28,456 nt of DNA from an uncultured Eubacterium sp. (GCA_902495595.1 CABUXV010000030.1:1-28456); one strand, 5' to 3'. Positions 8,047 through 16,712 are shown, numbered from the stretch's first letter. Notes: generated by a model not told the origin, from the sequence alone. Program-made: numbers and translations.

Positions 8047-9123
8047 TTATTGTTCGATTACCTGAACGTTTGATAATGCCAGCGAACTTATATTTCCGGA
8101 ATCATACCTCTTAACTTTTATATTACCATCTTTGATATTCTTAATTATATCGTTATAATCGGATTTATCCAGGTTTTCAAGTTTGCCGTTTTCAATTTCC
8201 AGCCAAATTCCATCGTTTGCTATATCGTATTTTACTGTACTTCCTCCGGGGAATTTATCATCCTTATATTGCTCAAGCACAGTTTTAAGAGCGCTTTCAA
8301 TATCTTTTACAGATGAAGTCACAACTGTATCCGACATCTGGCTTTTGTCTGTCTCATAGGCTATGACTTTCTTATTAAGTATTTCTGCTGATTCAATAAC
8401 CGGCTGTTCCACAGTATTTCCGCATGCGAATATCGCTTCCGTACCTGCGCCGTACCATTGATTCGACTTCTCAATAATTGAATCTCTGTCATCATCATCA
8501 GTGCAATAATGATAGTTTACTTTTACTGAAACGCCTTGTTCTTCAGCCGCTTTTTCTGCTCCCTGCAGGAATCCATAACCGTAATCCATAATCAAAGGCT
8601 TCTTATCATCACCCATAAATCCCAGCTGTGTCATACCATCCATCACAGCACCATAACCTGCCAAATAACCTGCCTGCTCTGATGAAAATGTTACTTCAAC
8701 AGTATTTTTCCCTACTTTTGTTTCGCCTGATTCGGCATCAGCCGGAACTGCATCTATTATTACAAATTTGACATCGGGATATTGATTTTGTTTTTCATAA
8801 ATAGCCTGGCTGAATAAATACCCATCAGCAATTACTATCTTCGCTCCACCCTGAACAGCTGAATCGATAGCTTGTCTGTATGAATCATCGGAAGGCTCTA
8901 CAGCTTTATAATATTTATGAGAAATTCCCTCAGATGCACCAAACTCGCTTATCGTATTCCATGCAACTTCGCTGTACCCTCCGTTCATAATAAGCCCGCT
9001 ATCCGTTATCATAGCGATTTCATAATCAATCTGTTCTTCAGGTTGCACTTCTTCAGGAGAACCACAGCCATAAAGTCCTATTGTAATCATAAAAGTTACA
9101 AATAATGCAAATAATCTTTTCAT
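8047..9123 (-). CDS. BMP-family substrate-binding lipoprotein (Med/TmpC-like)
   Basis: A 358-residue exported lipoprotein. MKRLFALFVTFMITIGLYGC is a signal peptide with lipobox LYGC, so Cys20 would be lipidated and the protein anchored outside the membrane. The body matches the BMP/PnrA periplasmic-binding fold: AMITDSGLIMNGGYSEVAW, GAKIVIADGYLFSQAIYE, AGYLAGYGAVMDGMTQLGFMG and EAIFACGNTVEQPVIESA. BMP proteins usually bind purine nucleosides for an ABC transporter. A Gram-positive subgroup (Med-like) has no adjacent transporter. No permease or ATPase gene is near, so import is not supported by context. ATG 9123 has AGGAGG 9 nt upstream. It follows the amidase gene by 12 bp and is the last gene of the 8047-11453 cluster. 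Ligand unknown. Confidence 0.85.
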   Translation of the reverse strand: MKRLFALFVTFMITIGLYGCGSPEEVQPEEQIDYEIAMITDSGLIMNGGYSEVAWNTISEFGASEGISHKYYKAVEPSDDSYRQAIDSAVQGGAKIVIADGYLFSQAIYEKQNQYPDVKFVIIDAVPADAESGETKVGKNTVEVTFSSEQAGYLAGYGAVMDGMTQLGFMGDDKKPLIMDYGYGFLQGAEKAAEEQGVSVKVNYHYCTDDDDRDSIIEKSNQWYGAGTEAIFACGNTVEQPVIESAEILNKKVIAYETDKSQMSDTVVTSSVKDIESALKTVLEQYKDDKFPGGSTVKYDIANDGIWLEIENGKLENLDKSDYNDIIKNIKDGNIKVKRYDSGNISSLALSNVQVIEQ

Positions 9124-9135
9124 CTCAATTTCCTC

Positions 9136-9942
9136 CTAATAAAGTTCCTCTCTTCTGTGCTTTAAAAGAGGCAGCTGATTCCTTACCGAATCAACGTAAT
9201 CTATGTCTATATCTCCATATATTATTGACGGATTCTCATCTCCGTGCGCCACAAATTCTCCCCATGGGTTTACTATACACGACCCGCCATATGCTGTGTA
9301 AGGACCTTCCTCATCTCTGGCGGGAGAATTGGCTGCAAAGTAAACCTGATTATCCAAGGCCCTTGCTCTCATTGTCAAATCCCAATGTGCAGGTCCTGTG
9401 GTCATATTAAACGCTCCCGGCAAAACTATAAGTTTAGCTCCCGCTAAAGCCATATTCTTAAACCAGTCAGGAAATCTTACATCATAACATATGGCTACCC
9501 CTATCCTGCAAAACTCCGTATCTAAAACAGTCATATCGCTTCCTGCCGTTAAGGTATCAGATTCCATAAACCTGATGCCTCCCTTTACGTCTATATCAAA
9601 AAGATGTACTTTTCTGTACTTACCTATAAGTTCTCCTTTTTTATCAAATGAATATGAAGTATTATAGATTTTATCTCCTGATACTTCCGGAATTGAACCG
9701 CCTATCAAATAAACCCCTGTTTCAGCTGCGAGCTTTGAAAGAAACTCAACTGTCTTACCGTCTTCGGTTTCTGCATACTCCCTGAAGTATTCATTTGAAT
9801 AAGGGCAATTCCACATTTCCGGGAGAGAAACAACCTGAGCGCCTTTTTCTGCAGCTTCAGCAACATATTCAGATACCGTCCTCATACTTTCTTTTTTATC
9901 AAAGGAACCTTTTGTCTGACATAAAGCCAATTTAAACATCAT
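9136..9942 (-). CDS. Carbon-nitrogen hydrolase (nitrilase/omega-amidase type)
   Basis: A 268-residue member of the nitrilase superfamily with the full Glu-Lys-Cys triad: E42 in VVSLPEMWNCPYS, K111 in KYRKVHLFDID and C152 in IGVAICYDVRFPD. The second glutamate motif and the aromatic NSPARDEEGPY region are also present. Such enzymes hydrolyse amides. The closest overall pattern is the omega-amidase/NIT2 group, which acts on alpha-keto-glutaramate, alpha-keto-succinamate or deaminated glutathione. The exact substrate is inferred, not shown. The coding frame can start at TTG 9948, ATG 9942 or ATG 9939. I chose 9942 because AAAGGA lies 6 nt upstream. It overlaps the end of the Nudix gene by 11 bp and precedes the BMP lipoprotein by 12 bp, indicating one operon. 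Confidence 0.9.
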   Translation of the reverse strand: MMFKLALCQTKGSFDKKESMRTVSEYVAEAAEKGAQVVSLPEMWNCPYSNEYFREYAETEDGKTVEFLSKLAAETGVYLIGGSIPEVSGDKIYNTSYSFDKKGELIGKYRKVHLFDIDVKGGIRFMESDTLTAGSDMTVLDTEFCRIGVAICYDVRFPDWFKNMALAGAKLIVLPGAFNMTTGPAHWDLTMRARALDNQVYFAANSPARDEEGPYTAYGGSCIVNPWGEFVAHGDENPSIIYGDIDIDYVDSVRNQLPLLKHRREELY

Positions 9943-10582
9943 ATTCAATCCTTTCCTTTACAGTGTCCAAAAAACCTTTTGTTATCCGAGCTGTAAGCCC
10001 CCATATAATCCGTCCATCTATATCGTAAACCGGAACATTAGCCCATCCGCCTCTCCATCTGTAAGATTTTCCTCCTGTAACTTTTTCGTAAGGAAAATCT
10101 TCGGGAACTTTCGGAACAGTTTCCACCTTATACACTTCAGCTTCGGTTTCCAGCATTTTATCAATATCCACTGTAAATATCTCATCGACTTCATCAGGAT
10201 TTAATTCTACATTATCAAGAACATCGTAATCCATTATGCCCAGATAGCAGTACATTGCAAAATTACTGTAGGTATAAATAGTATCGAGCTGATTTATAAT
10301 TCTTATTTTATCGGCAGAAATCCCTACTTCCTCCCACGTTTCTCTCAATGCACATTCCTCGGTACTCTCATCGGCTTCCAGCTCCCCTCCCGGAAAACAT
10401 ACTTCCCCCGGCTGTCTTTCCATATGCTTTGCTCTTACTTCATAAAGGAGCATCAGTTTATCCTCTTTTCTGACTACAGGAACCAACACCGAAAAGAATC
10501 TAAATCCGGCTTCTGCTCCCGGCTTCCTTTGACCGAAAATTTCTTCTATATCCTTAACCGTCAAGTTCTTCTTTAACTCCAT
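9932..10582 (-). CDS. Nudix hydrolase, CoA pyrophosphatase type
   Basis: A 216-residue Nudix protein. The complete Nudix box GX5EX7REUXEEXGU is at residues 66-88 (GELEADESTEECALRETWEEVGI). It is preceded by the sub-family signature for CoA pyrophosphatases, LLYEVRAKHMERQPGEVCFPGG at about 45-66. Such enzymes cleave CoA, or oxidised or acylated CoA, to 3',5'-ADP and 4'-phosphopantetheine with Mg2+, in the cytoplasm. The C-terminal part (GGWANVPVYDIDGRIIWGLTARI) also fits this sub-family. ATG 10582 is preceded by AGAGGAAAG and lies inside the 3' end of the EamA gene (29-bp overlap). The 3' end overlaps the amidase gene. These overlaps imply translational coupling in a four-gene operon. Confidence 0.9.
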   Translation of the reverse strand: MELKKNLTVKDIEEIFGQRKPGAEAGFRFFSVLVPVVRKEDKLMLLYEVRAKHMERQPGEVCFPGGELEADESTEECALRETWEEVGISADKIRIINQLDTIYTYSNFAMYCYLGIMDYDVLDNVELNPDEVDEIFTVDIDKMLETEAEVYKVETVPKVPEDFPYEKVTGGKSYRWRGGWANVPVYDIDGRIIWGLTARITKGFLDTVKERIEYDV

Positions 10583-11453
10583 TATCTTTCCTCTGATATT
10601 TTATATTCATATATGATGCAGCCAAAATTAAGGCTATTCCCAAATATGTATTCCAAAGAATCGTTTCTTTCAGAAATATAACTGCCATGACCGGTGCTAT
10701 TGCCGGTTTCAGAAAAAATGCCAAAGACCCTGTCGCAGCATCAGACATTTTTATCGCCATAAAATAGCTGAAATATCCAAGACCGGTTACAAATATGCTT
10801 ATATACATTACCAACGGTAAGTTATCGGATATACCTGATACCACCGGCTTTCCCGACGCCAGCATAATAACCAGCAAAACAGCAGACCCCAGTATAAAAC
10901 TTATGCTTGTCTGAGCCATCGTACCCATCTTTTGAACGCTGACTTTTCCCGCCACCGTATATGCTCCGAAAAAAACAGCAGCCAAAAGCATATAAACTAT
11001 TCCCAGCACAGTATTTCCTTCCTGTATATTCCATGGTTTTATCATAAATACAAGACCTAAAAAACCCATTCCAAGTACTGTGAATTTATGAATATTCAGC
11101 TTTTCGTCAGTAAAAAAATGAGCAAAGACCATGGTAAACAGAGGATTTATAGATATGAGCACAGATGCCGTAGATGCATTGGAATTTATTACTCCAAGCT
11201 GAAAAAACACCATACTGAGAGGAATGCCCAATATCCCTACCATTGCCAGTATACGTATATCTTTAAAATTAAGCTTTATATTATTTTTCTTAAGATCCGC
11301 CAATGCAAACGGCAGCAGCAAAAGTCCACCTATCGCGAATCTTATAAATGTAAGCTGAAAAGGATCCAAATCATTGCCTGCAAGTTTACAGGCAACTTCC
11401 ATAGTCCCGAACATAAATGCTGTTAATATGACAAAGCCGTATGCTTTATTCAT
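10554..11453 (-). CDS. EamA-family (DMT superfamily) membrane transporter
   Basis: A 299-residue protein with about ten hydrophobic segments forming two EamA repeats. One starts at the N-terminus (AYGFVILTAFMFGTMEVACKLAG) and one near residue 145 (TVLGIVYMLLAAVFFGAYTVAGK). It is only distantly similar to the other EamA protein in this window at 147-1070. Predicted to export a small metabolite across the cytoplasmic membrane; substrate unknown. ATG 11453 has AAGGAG 9 nt upstream. It is the first gene of the cluster EamA - Nudix - amidase - BMP lipoprotein, and its last 29 bp overlap the Nudix gene. The upstream 130 bp contains TATAAT-like sequences on the minus strand but no clear -35, so the promoter is unresolved. 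Confidence 0.85.
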   Translation of the reverse strand: MNKAYGFVILTAFMFGTMEVACKLAGNDLDPFQLTFIRFAIGGLLLLPFALADLKKNNIKLNFKDIRILAMVGILGIPLSMVFFQLGVINSNASTASVLISINPLFTMVFAHFFTDEKLNIHKFTVLGMGFLGLVFMIKPWNIQEGNTVLGIVYMLLAAVFFGAYTVAGKVSVQKMGTMAQTSISFILGSAVLLVIMLASGKPVVSGISDNLPLVMYISIFVTGLGYFSYFMAIKMSDAATGSLAFFLKPAIAPVMAVIFLKETILWNTYLGIALILAASYMNIKYQRKDNGVKEELDG

Positions 11454-11585
11454 TAGATGTCACTCCTTAAAACAACTATTACTTTAAAATTCACTGCATT
11501 ATAAAAATACCGGCTAATCCGATTGTTCTTTTATATCATGCCCTTATGAAACTTTTTATATCACGGACAATTATTCCTGCGTTAT

Positions 11586-11616
11586 AAAAAAGGCGGTGAT
11601 TTCACCGCCGTTTTTT
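11586..11616 (-). terminator. Intrinsic terminator of the small P-loop protein gene
   Basis: GGCGGTG at 11592-11598 pairs with CACCGCC at 11603-11609 around a 4-nt loop. On the minus strand it is followed by a run of six T (11591-11586). It lies 24 nt past the stop codon at 11640. A T run also follows on the plus strand, but no plus-strand gene precedes it. Confidence 0.88.
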
Positions 11617-11639
11617 GTTTAATTATATTTTCTATTTAA

Positions 11640-12062
11640 TTAATTCAGAATTTCGCAGCCGTCAAAATCTACACCTATCATCTCTTCTTTTTCCGCACTT
11701 ACGCTTACAACAAAGTTTAAACCGTATATTTCGGAGATTTTCTTAAGTCTGTTTATGAATACCGGCAAATCTCCCAGTGATACATCTGCATGTTTAAGAA
11801 TGCTGTCTATAAAAATTGTTTCTATATCATGATCAGAACTTATTATTCCGTAAATAAACCCGATATATTCATCAATATTCGTAATATGTTCATAATCCTC
11901 CATACATATTACTCTTATTTTATAGTTAAGCTCATACATAAGTCTGTGATTCTTGTTTATAAATATAATGCTGCCATTGCTCTTATCAATTCCGTCATTT
12001 GCTAACTGTACCATCTGATTGGTTTTACCGCTACCTTTATGTCCAATAAGTAATTTCACCAT
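11640..12062 (-). CDS. Small P-loop NTPase of unknown function
   Basis: A 140-residue soluble protein with a Walker A motif GHKGSGKT at residues 7-14 and a likely Walker B IETIFIDSIL near 80-89. No other domain is recognisable. Similar short proteins in Clostridia are often given names such as PilT-like or ATP-binding protein, but nothing here supports a pilus role. ATG 12062 has AGGAGG 8 nt upstream. It is transcribed alone: a good promoter (12113-12141) sits directly upstream and a strong terminator (11586-11616) directly downstream. The ATP/GTP-binding call rests on the motifs. Function is unknown. Confidence 0.8.
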   Translation of the reverse strand: MVKLLIGHKGSGKTNQMVQLANDGIDKSNGSIIFINKNHRLMYELNYKIRVICMEDYEHITNIDEYIGFIYGIISSDHDIETIFIDSILKHADVSLGDLPVFINRLKKISEIYGLNFVVSVSAEKEEMIGVDFDGCEILN

Positions 12063-12112
12063 AACAATGTCCTCCTAAATACGCTAACATAAGTGCTTTT
12101 ATATTAAATACA

Positions 12113-12141
12113 ATTATACACTATGCAGTTATTTTCATCAA
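12113..12141 (-). promoter_or_regulatory. Sigma-A promoter of the small P-loop protein gene
   Basis: On the minus strand TTGATG (12141-12136) and a perfect TATAAT (12118-12113) are spaced by exactly 17 nt, with TG two bases before the -10. It lies about 50 nt upstream of the start codon, in the gap after rlmN. Confidence 0.7.
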
Positions 12142-12187
12142 CTAAAATCATATATATTGAATTTTAAACTTTTCCAAAGATTCCAAG

Positions 12188-13222
12188 CTAACTCTCTTCA
12201 ATTTTTTTAAGTCTCAGCTGTCCGCATGCGCCGTCTATATTTTTTCCAAGTTCCCGCCTTACAGTCGCGGCTATACCTGCATTATTCAAAATATCAGCAA
12301 TTTCTGCAGCACGCTTCCTGCTGCTTCCCGAAAATCCCGTTTCCTCAACCTTATTTAAAGGAATGAGGTTAATATGACACAGCATTCCCGAAAGCTTATG
12401 TTTAATCAAATCTATATCTTCTTTCCTGTCATTTTCCCCGGATATTAAAGTATATTCAAAGGTTACCCGCCTTCCTGTTTTTTCCGTATATACTTTCGCT
12501 GCTTCTATAAGCTCATCTATAGGATAAGCTCTGTTCACCGGCATTATCCTGCTTCTGCCTTCGTTATCAAGCCTATGGAGAGAAATTGCCAGATTAACCT
12601 GGGGAAAATCAGCAGCAAACTTTTCTATCCCCGAAATTATTCCGCTTGTAGACACGGTAATGTTTCTGTAACTCAGATTCTTTCCATCTTTGTTATGTAT
12701 AATTTCAAGAAAAGTTTTTAAATTATCATAATTATCAAAGGGTTCACCCATTCCCATAACGACTATATGGTTTATGTTTTCACCTGTTATCCTCTCCGCT
12801 TCGAATATCTGACCAAGCATTTCCGCAGAGGTCAAATTTCTAACAAGTCCATTCAGAGCAGAGGCACAGAAAACACATCCCATACGGCATCCAACCTGGG
12901 AAGAAATGCATAATGAATTTCCATATTTATATTTCATAAACACGCTTTCCACAGCATTGCCGTCCTCAAGACCAAATAAAAATTTTCTGGTACTGTCTTC
13001 ATCATCGATTTGCATATCGACAAGACTCACCCCTGATATATACGCACATTCACTTAACTTTTTCCTTAGCTTTTCGGAAAAATCAGTCATCGCATCAAAA
13101 TTCTTTATACCTTTGTTTATCCATCTAAAAAGCTGTTTACCGCGAAAAGGAGCCTCCCCCATTTCCGCGGTAAACTTTTTAAGTTCTTCAACTGTAAGTC
13201 CTAAAAGATTTTTTTTATTCAT
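12188..13222 (-). CDS. rlmN: Dual-specificity 23S rRNA A2503 / tRNA A37 C2-methyltransferase
   Basis: A 344-residue radical-SAM enzyme. The iron-sulfur motif CX3CX2C is at C112, C116 and C119 (GCRMGCVFC). The C-terminal cysteine that carries the transient methyl group is C333 (NIDGACGQL). Other RlmN hallmarks are FRGKQLFRWINKG, HIVVMGMGEPFDNYDN and SLHRLDNEGRSRIMPVN. It methylates C2 of A2503 in the ribosomal peptidyl-transferase centre, and A37 in some tRNAs. It lacks nothing expected of RlmN and there is no reason to call it the resistance paralogue Cfr. ATG 13222 follows AGGGGAAAT. It is the last gene of the T-box-controlled ileS unit, 15 bp after the small helix-turn-helix-like protein. 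Confidence 0.96.
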   Translation of the reverse strand: MNKKNLLGLTVEELKKFTAEMGEAPFRGKQLFRWINKGIKNFDAMTDFSEKLRKKLSECAYISGVSLVDMQIDDEDSTRKFLFGLEDGNAVESVFMKYKYGNSLCISSQVGCRMGCVFCASALNGLVRNLTSAEMLGQIFEAERITGENINHIVVMGMGEPFDNYDNLKTFLEIIHNKDGKNLSYRNITVSTSGIISGIEKFAADFPQVNLAISLHRLDNEGRSRIMPVNRAYPIDELIEAAKVYTEKTGRRVTFEYTLISGENDRKEDIDLIKHKLSGMLCHINLIPLNKVEETGFSGSSRKRAAEIADILNNAGIAATVRRELGKNIDGACGQLRLKKIEES

Positions 13223-13237
13223 TATTTCCCCTAAGTT

Positions 13238-13594
13238 TTATTTTCCAGTTTTCCACCCGTTATGGAATCTATCCAAATACTCCTCGATGCATATCCAGTC
13301 ATTCTGAGGATTCTCCGAAGAAATACCGGGATAAAATTTTTCTATATAATCTTCAACAAGTAGCCTTGAAATATTTTTAAGTCTGCCTTTTCCTGAAAAA
13401 TCGGGGTTACCCTCACCCATTATTCTTTCTCCGTAGCCTTCTAAAAGATTGATTACATCCATAGGGTCAATGCCAAATCTTATGGCAATATACTCTACAT
13501 CTCTTCCCAGGCTTATATATAAATCGAATATAGCCGTATGCTCTTTTACATCACGTTCTGCCAGATGTCTTAAATTTTCTATTGAAGTACTCAT
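13238..13594 (-). CDS. Small uncharacterised protein with a helix-turn-helix-like segment
   Basis: A 118-residue hydrophilic protein that I do not recognise. Residues about 31-53 (RDVEYIAIRFGIDPMDVINLLEG) look like a sigma-region-4-type or phage-type helix-turn-helix. No catalytic motif, signal peptide or membrane segment is seen. Its ATG at 13594 is only 4 bp after the ileS stop, and its stop is 15 bp before rlmN, so it is co-transcribed with both genes and would share isoleucine-dependent control. A sequence-specific DNA-binding role is an inference from one short segment. A role in RNA or translation would fit the neighbours equally well. Confidence 0.7.
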   Translation of the reverse strand: MSTSIENLRHLAERDVKEHTAIFDLYISLGRDVEYIAIRFGIDPMDVINLLEGYGERIMGEGNPDFSGKGRLKNISRLLVEDYIEKFYPGISSENPQNDWICIEEYLDRFHNGWKTGK

Positions 13595-13598
13595 TATA

Positions 13599-16500
13599 TT
13601 AGATTCTTTCTATGTCCAGACCGGTTTTGTGCCCATTGAGGTCTGTTTCCTTAAGATCCGATTTTTCTTCCAACGAAACTGCCAAGGTTTCTTTCATTAT
13701 ATAATCTCTGTATTCCTCAACTGCCGCTGCGACTGCTTCATCAGAGCCGATATAGATTTTTATATTATCCATCATCTCATAATCGTTTTGCTTTCTCATC
13801 TGCTGAACTTTTGAAACCAATTCTCTCGCAAGACCTTCCCTCTCCAGTTCAGGTGTCAGCGTAGTATCCAGAATGGTAAATACATTGTTTTCCATAGCTA
13901 CTGCAAAACCATCCTTTGCAGAAATCTTCACATCTACCATATCCTTTGTTATGCCAAAGTTCTCACCATTTATATCGAGGGTTATCTTTCCATCCTTTTC
14001 TAAATCAGCTACAGTTTTTGCCGGGTCTCTCTTCGCAAGTTCAGCCCCGAAAGCCTTTATATTTTTACCCAGTACCGGTCCTGCAACCTTAAAGTTAGGT
14101 TTAAGAGTATAGTTCATATATTCATCCAGTTTACTTTCAAATAAAACTTTCTTTATATTAAGCTCCTCCATGATAAGCGGAGTCAAGTCACCTATGACTG
14201 CTTCATATTTTCCGTCTACCAAAACACCCTTAAGGGGCTGTCTTACTTTTATTCGCTCTTTTTCTCTCGTACCTCTTCCAAGACCTACCAGCGTTCTTAC
14301 AAGATCCATACGCTCTTCAACCTTTTCATCTATAAGACTTTCATCTGCCTTAGGGAAGAATGAAAGATGAACGGATTCTTCTCCTGTCAGGTTTTGATAC
14401 ATCTCATCGGATATGAACGGAGCAAAAGGCGCTATGAGCTGTGAAACTCCCGTAAGAACTTCGTATGTTGTAGCATATACGGATTTTTTATCTTCGCTCA
14501 GCTCTTCGTCCCAAAAGCGTCTTCTGGCTCTCCTTATATACCAGTTTGAAAGGTCTTCCGTTACGAAATCCTGTATTTTTCTTACGGCTTTCATATGATC
14601 ATATTTATCCATTTCTTCCGTAACTTCTCTTATAAGCCTATTGTATTTAGATATTATCCATCTGTCCAGTTCAGGTCTGTTTTCATACGCAACATTCAGA
14701 GATGCCGGGTCGATATCATCCTGATTGGAATAAAGCACAAAGAAATTATACACATTTTTAAGAGTACCGAAAAATTTGCTTACTATCTCTATAAGACCTT
14801 CCTCATCGAATTTCGTAGGAGACCACGCCGGTGACGCATAAAGCAGGTACCATCTCGGTGCGTCTGCTCCGTACTTGTCAAAGAGTTCAAACGGATCTAC
14901 CGTATTTCCCACATGCTTGCTCATTTTCTTTCCGTGCTTATCTAAAATAAGGTCATTTACAAGTACATTTTTATATGGCGATTTGCCTTTTATAAATGTT
15001 GATATTGCCATCAGAGAATAGAACCATCCTCTAGTCTGGTCGATACCCTCACATATAAAATCAGCCGGGAAAAATTCCTCATCAAAGACTTCCTTATTTT
15101 CAAACGGGTAATGTCTCTGCGCAAAAGGCATCGCTCCGCTGTCAAACCAGCAGTCCATAACTTCCGGAATTCTGGTCATAGGCTTTCCGCACACAGGACA
15201 TGTAATATGCACATCATCAACATACGGTCTGTGCAGTTCTATATCGGAAGTTATATCTTCCTGCGCCTTTTCTGCAAGTTCCGCTCTGCTTCCCACGCAT
15301 TCCAGATGTCCGCACTCACATCTCCAGATAGGTATAGGTGTTCCCCAGTACCTGTTTCTTGAAATTGCCCAGTCGTTAACATTTTCAAGCCAGTTGCCGA
15401 ATCTTTTCTCTCCTACAAAATCCGGGAACCAGTTGACGCTGTTGTTGTTTGCTACAAGCTGATCTTTAAGTTTTGTCATTTCAATATACCAGCTTGGCTT
15501 AGCGTAATAAACAAGAGGTGTGCCGCATCTCCAGCAGTGAGGATAATTATGCTCCATTTTCTCCTTTGCATATATCTTGTTTTCAGCGGCCAGCCATTTT
15601 ATTATGTCCACATCAAGACCATCTTCCATTACGAATCTTCCTTTCCATGGAGTATCCGTATATTTGCCTTGTTCATCGACGGGATTTACAACAGGAAGAC
15701 CGTACCTTCTTCCTGTATTGTAGTCGTCTTCACCAAAGGCCGGAGCAGTATGAACTATACCGGTACCGTCCTCAATAGTTACGTAATCTGCACATGTAAC
15801 AAAAAACGCCTTTTTATCAGGCTTTATAAAAGGCATAAGCTGTTCATACTCTATATATTCCAGTTCTTTTCCTTTCATTTCTTCTATAACCTGATAATTT
15901 TCAGCTCCCAGCACTTTATCTGCTAAAACTTTAGCAACATAAAATACGCTGCCTTCCTCTTCCCCTGCTGTCATTCTGACCTTTACATAATCCACATCGG
16001 GGCCTACAGTAAGAGAAACATTTGAAGCCAAAGTCCATGGAGTCGTCGTCCATGCAAGAAAATATTCATCCGCATTTTTTCTCTTAAACTTTGCCGTTAT
16101 GGTCATAGCCTTGACTTCCTTGTATCCCTGAGCAACCTCATGGGATGCCAGACCTGTTCCGCATCTAGGACAGTACGGAAGAATTTTATGACCCTCATAT
16201 ATCATAACTGCATCAAAGAATTCCTTTATTATCCACCATAAAGTCTCTATATAATCATTATCCAAAGTTATATAAGGGTTATCCATATCTATGAGATATC
16301 CCATTCTCTTTGTCATCTTTCTCCACATACTCTCATACGTGAATACTGATTCTTTGCATTTTTCATTAAAAGCTTTGATTCCGAATTTTTCAATATCCTG
16401 TTTTCCCGACATTCCCAGCTGTTTCTCAACTTCTATCTCTACAGGAAGACCATGAGTATCCCAGCCTGCCTTACGGTTTACGGCATATCCCTGCATAGTC

Positions 16501-16712
16501 TTATACCGACATACCGAATCCTTTAAGGTTCTGGCAATCACATGGTGTATTCCCGGTCTTCCGTTTGCTGTCGGAGGGCCTTCGTAAAAGGTAAATGAAG
16601 GCATACCTTTTCTAGTGCTTACGCACTTTTCCAGAAGATTTTCTTTTTCCCATTTATCAGCCTGCTCCATCTGAAGCTCTGCTATCGGTTTCTCAGATAA
16701 ATTTTTTATCAT
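13599..16712 (-). CDS. ileS: Isoleucyl-tRNA synthetase, type 2 (eukaryote-like)
   Basis: A class Ia synthetase of 1037 residues that charges tRNA-Ile. The catalytic HIGH-type motif is altered: residues 54-57 read GIHH (in PPTANGRPGIHHV) instead of HxGH. The second motif is KMSKH near 596. The CP1 editing domain spans roughly 185-390, with WTTTPWTLASN. Cysteine pairs occur at CPRCG near 178 and CPVCG near 525. The long C-terminal region and sequence style are those of the IleRS2 group, which is generally insensitive to mupirocin. An in-frame ATG at 16751 lies inside the leader terminator. ATG 16712 with AAAGGAAAA upstream is the credible start. Controlled by the T-box leader 16729-16945. Co-transcribed with the downstream small protein and rlmN. 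Confidence 0.97.
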   Translation of the reverse strand: MIKNLSEKPIAELQMEQADKWEKENLLEKCVSTRKGMPSFTFYEGPPTANGRPGIHHVIARTLKDSVCRYKTMQGYAVNRKAGWDTHGLPVEIEVEKQLGMSGKQDIEKFGIKAFNEKCKESVFTYESMWRKMTKRMGYLIDMDNPYITLDNDYIETLWWIIKEFFDAVMIYEGHKILPYCPRCGTGLASHEVAQGYKEVKAMTITAKFKRKNADEYFLAWTTTPWTLASNVSLTVGPDVDYVKVRMTAGEEEGSVFYVAKVLADKVLGAENYQVIEEMKGKELEYIEYEQLMPFIKPDKKAFFVTCADYVTIEDGTGIVHTAPAFGEDDYNTGRRYGLPVVNPVDEQGKYTDTPWKGRFVMEDGLDVDIIKWLAAENKIYAKEKMEHNYPHCWRCGTPLVYYAKPSWYIEMTKLKDQLVANNNSVNWFPDFVGEKRFGNWLENVNDWAISRNRYWGTPIPIWRCECGHLECVGSRAELAEKAQEDITSDIELHRPYVDDVHITCPVCGKPMTRIPEVMDCWFDSGAMPFAQRHYPFENKEVFDEEFFPADFICEGIDQTRGWFYSLMAISTFIKGKSPYKNVLVNDLILDKHGKKMSKHVGNTVDPFELFDKYGADAPRWYLLYASPAWSPTKFDEEGLIEIVSKFFGTLKNVYNFFVLYSNQDDIDPASLNVAYENRPELDRWIISKYNRLIREVTEEMDKYDHMKAVRKIQDFVTEDLSNWYIRRARRRFWDEELSEDKKSVYATTYEVLTGVSQLIAPFAPFISDEMYQNLTGEESVHLSFFPKADESLIDEKVEERMDLVRTLVGLGRGTREKERIKVRQPLKGVLVDGKYEAVIGDLTPLIMEELNIKKVLFESKLDEYMNYTLKPNFKVAGPVLGKNIKAFGAELAKRDPAKTVADLEKDGKITLDINGENFGITKDMVDVKISAKDGFAVAMENNVFTILDTTLTPELEREGLARELVSKVQQMRKQNDYEMMDNIKIYIGSDEAVAAAVEEYRDYIMKETLAVSLEEKSDLKETDLNGHKTGLDIERI

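Noticed and set aside
11461..11591. A fourth, degenerate copy of the three-hairpin element after the P-loop gene terminator
   Set aside because: The minus strand begins TTTTTTATAA after the terminator and has an AATC/GATT patch before a T tract, but the TCAAAGAAA core and hairpin II are missing, so similarity may be chance plus AT-richness.
12188..13222. Cfr-type antibiotic-resistance methyltransferase
   Set aside because: Sequence signatures, length and operon position with ileS fit housekeeping RlmN, and nothing points specifically to Cfr.
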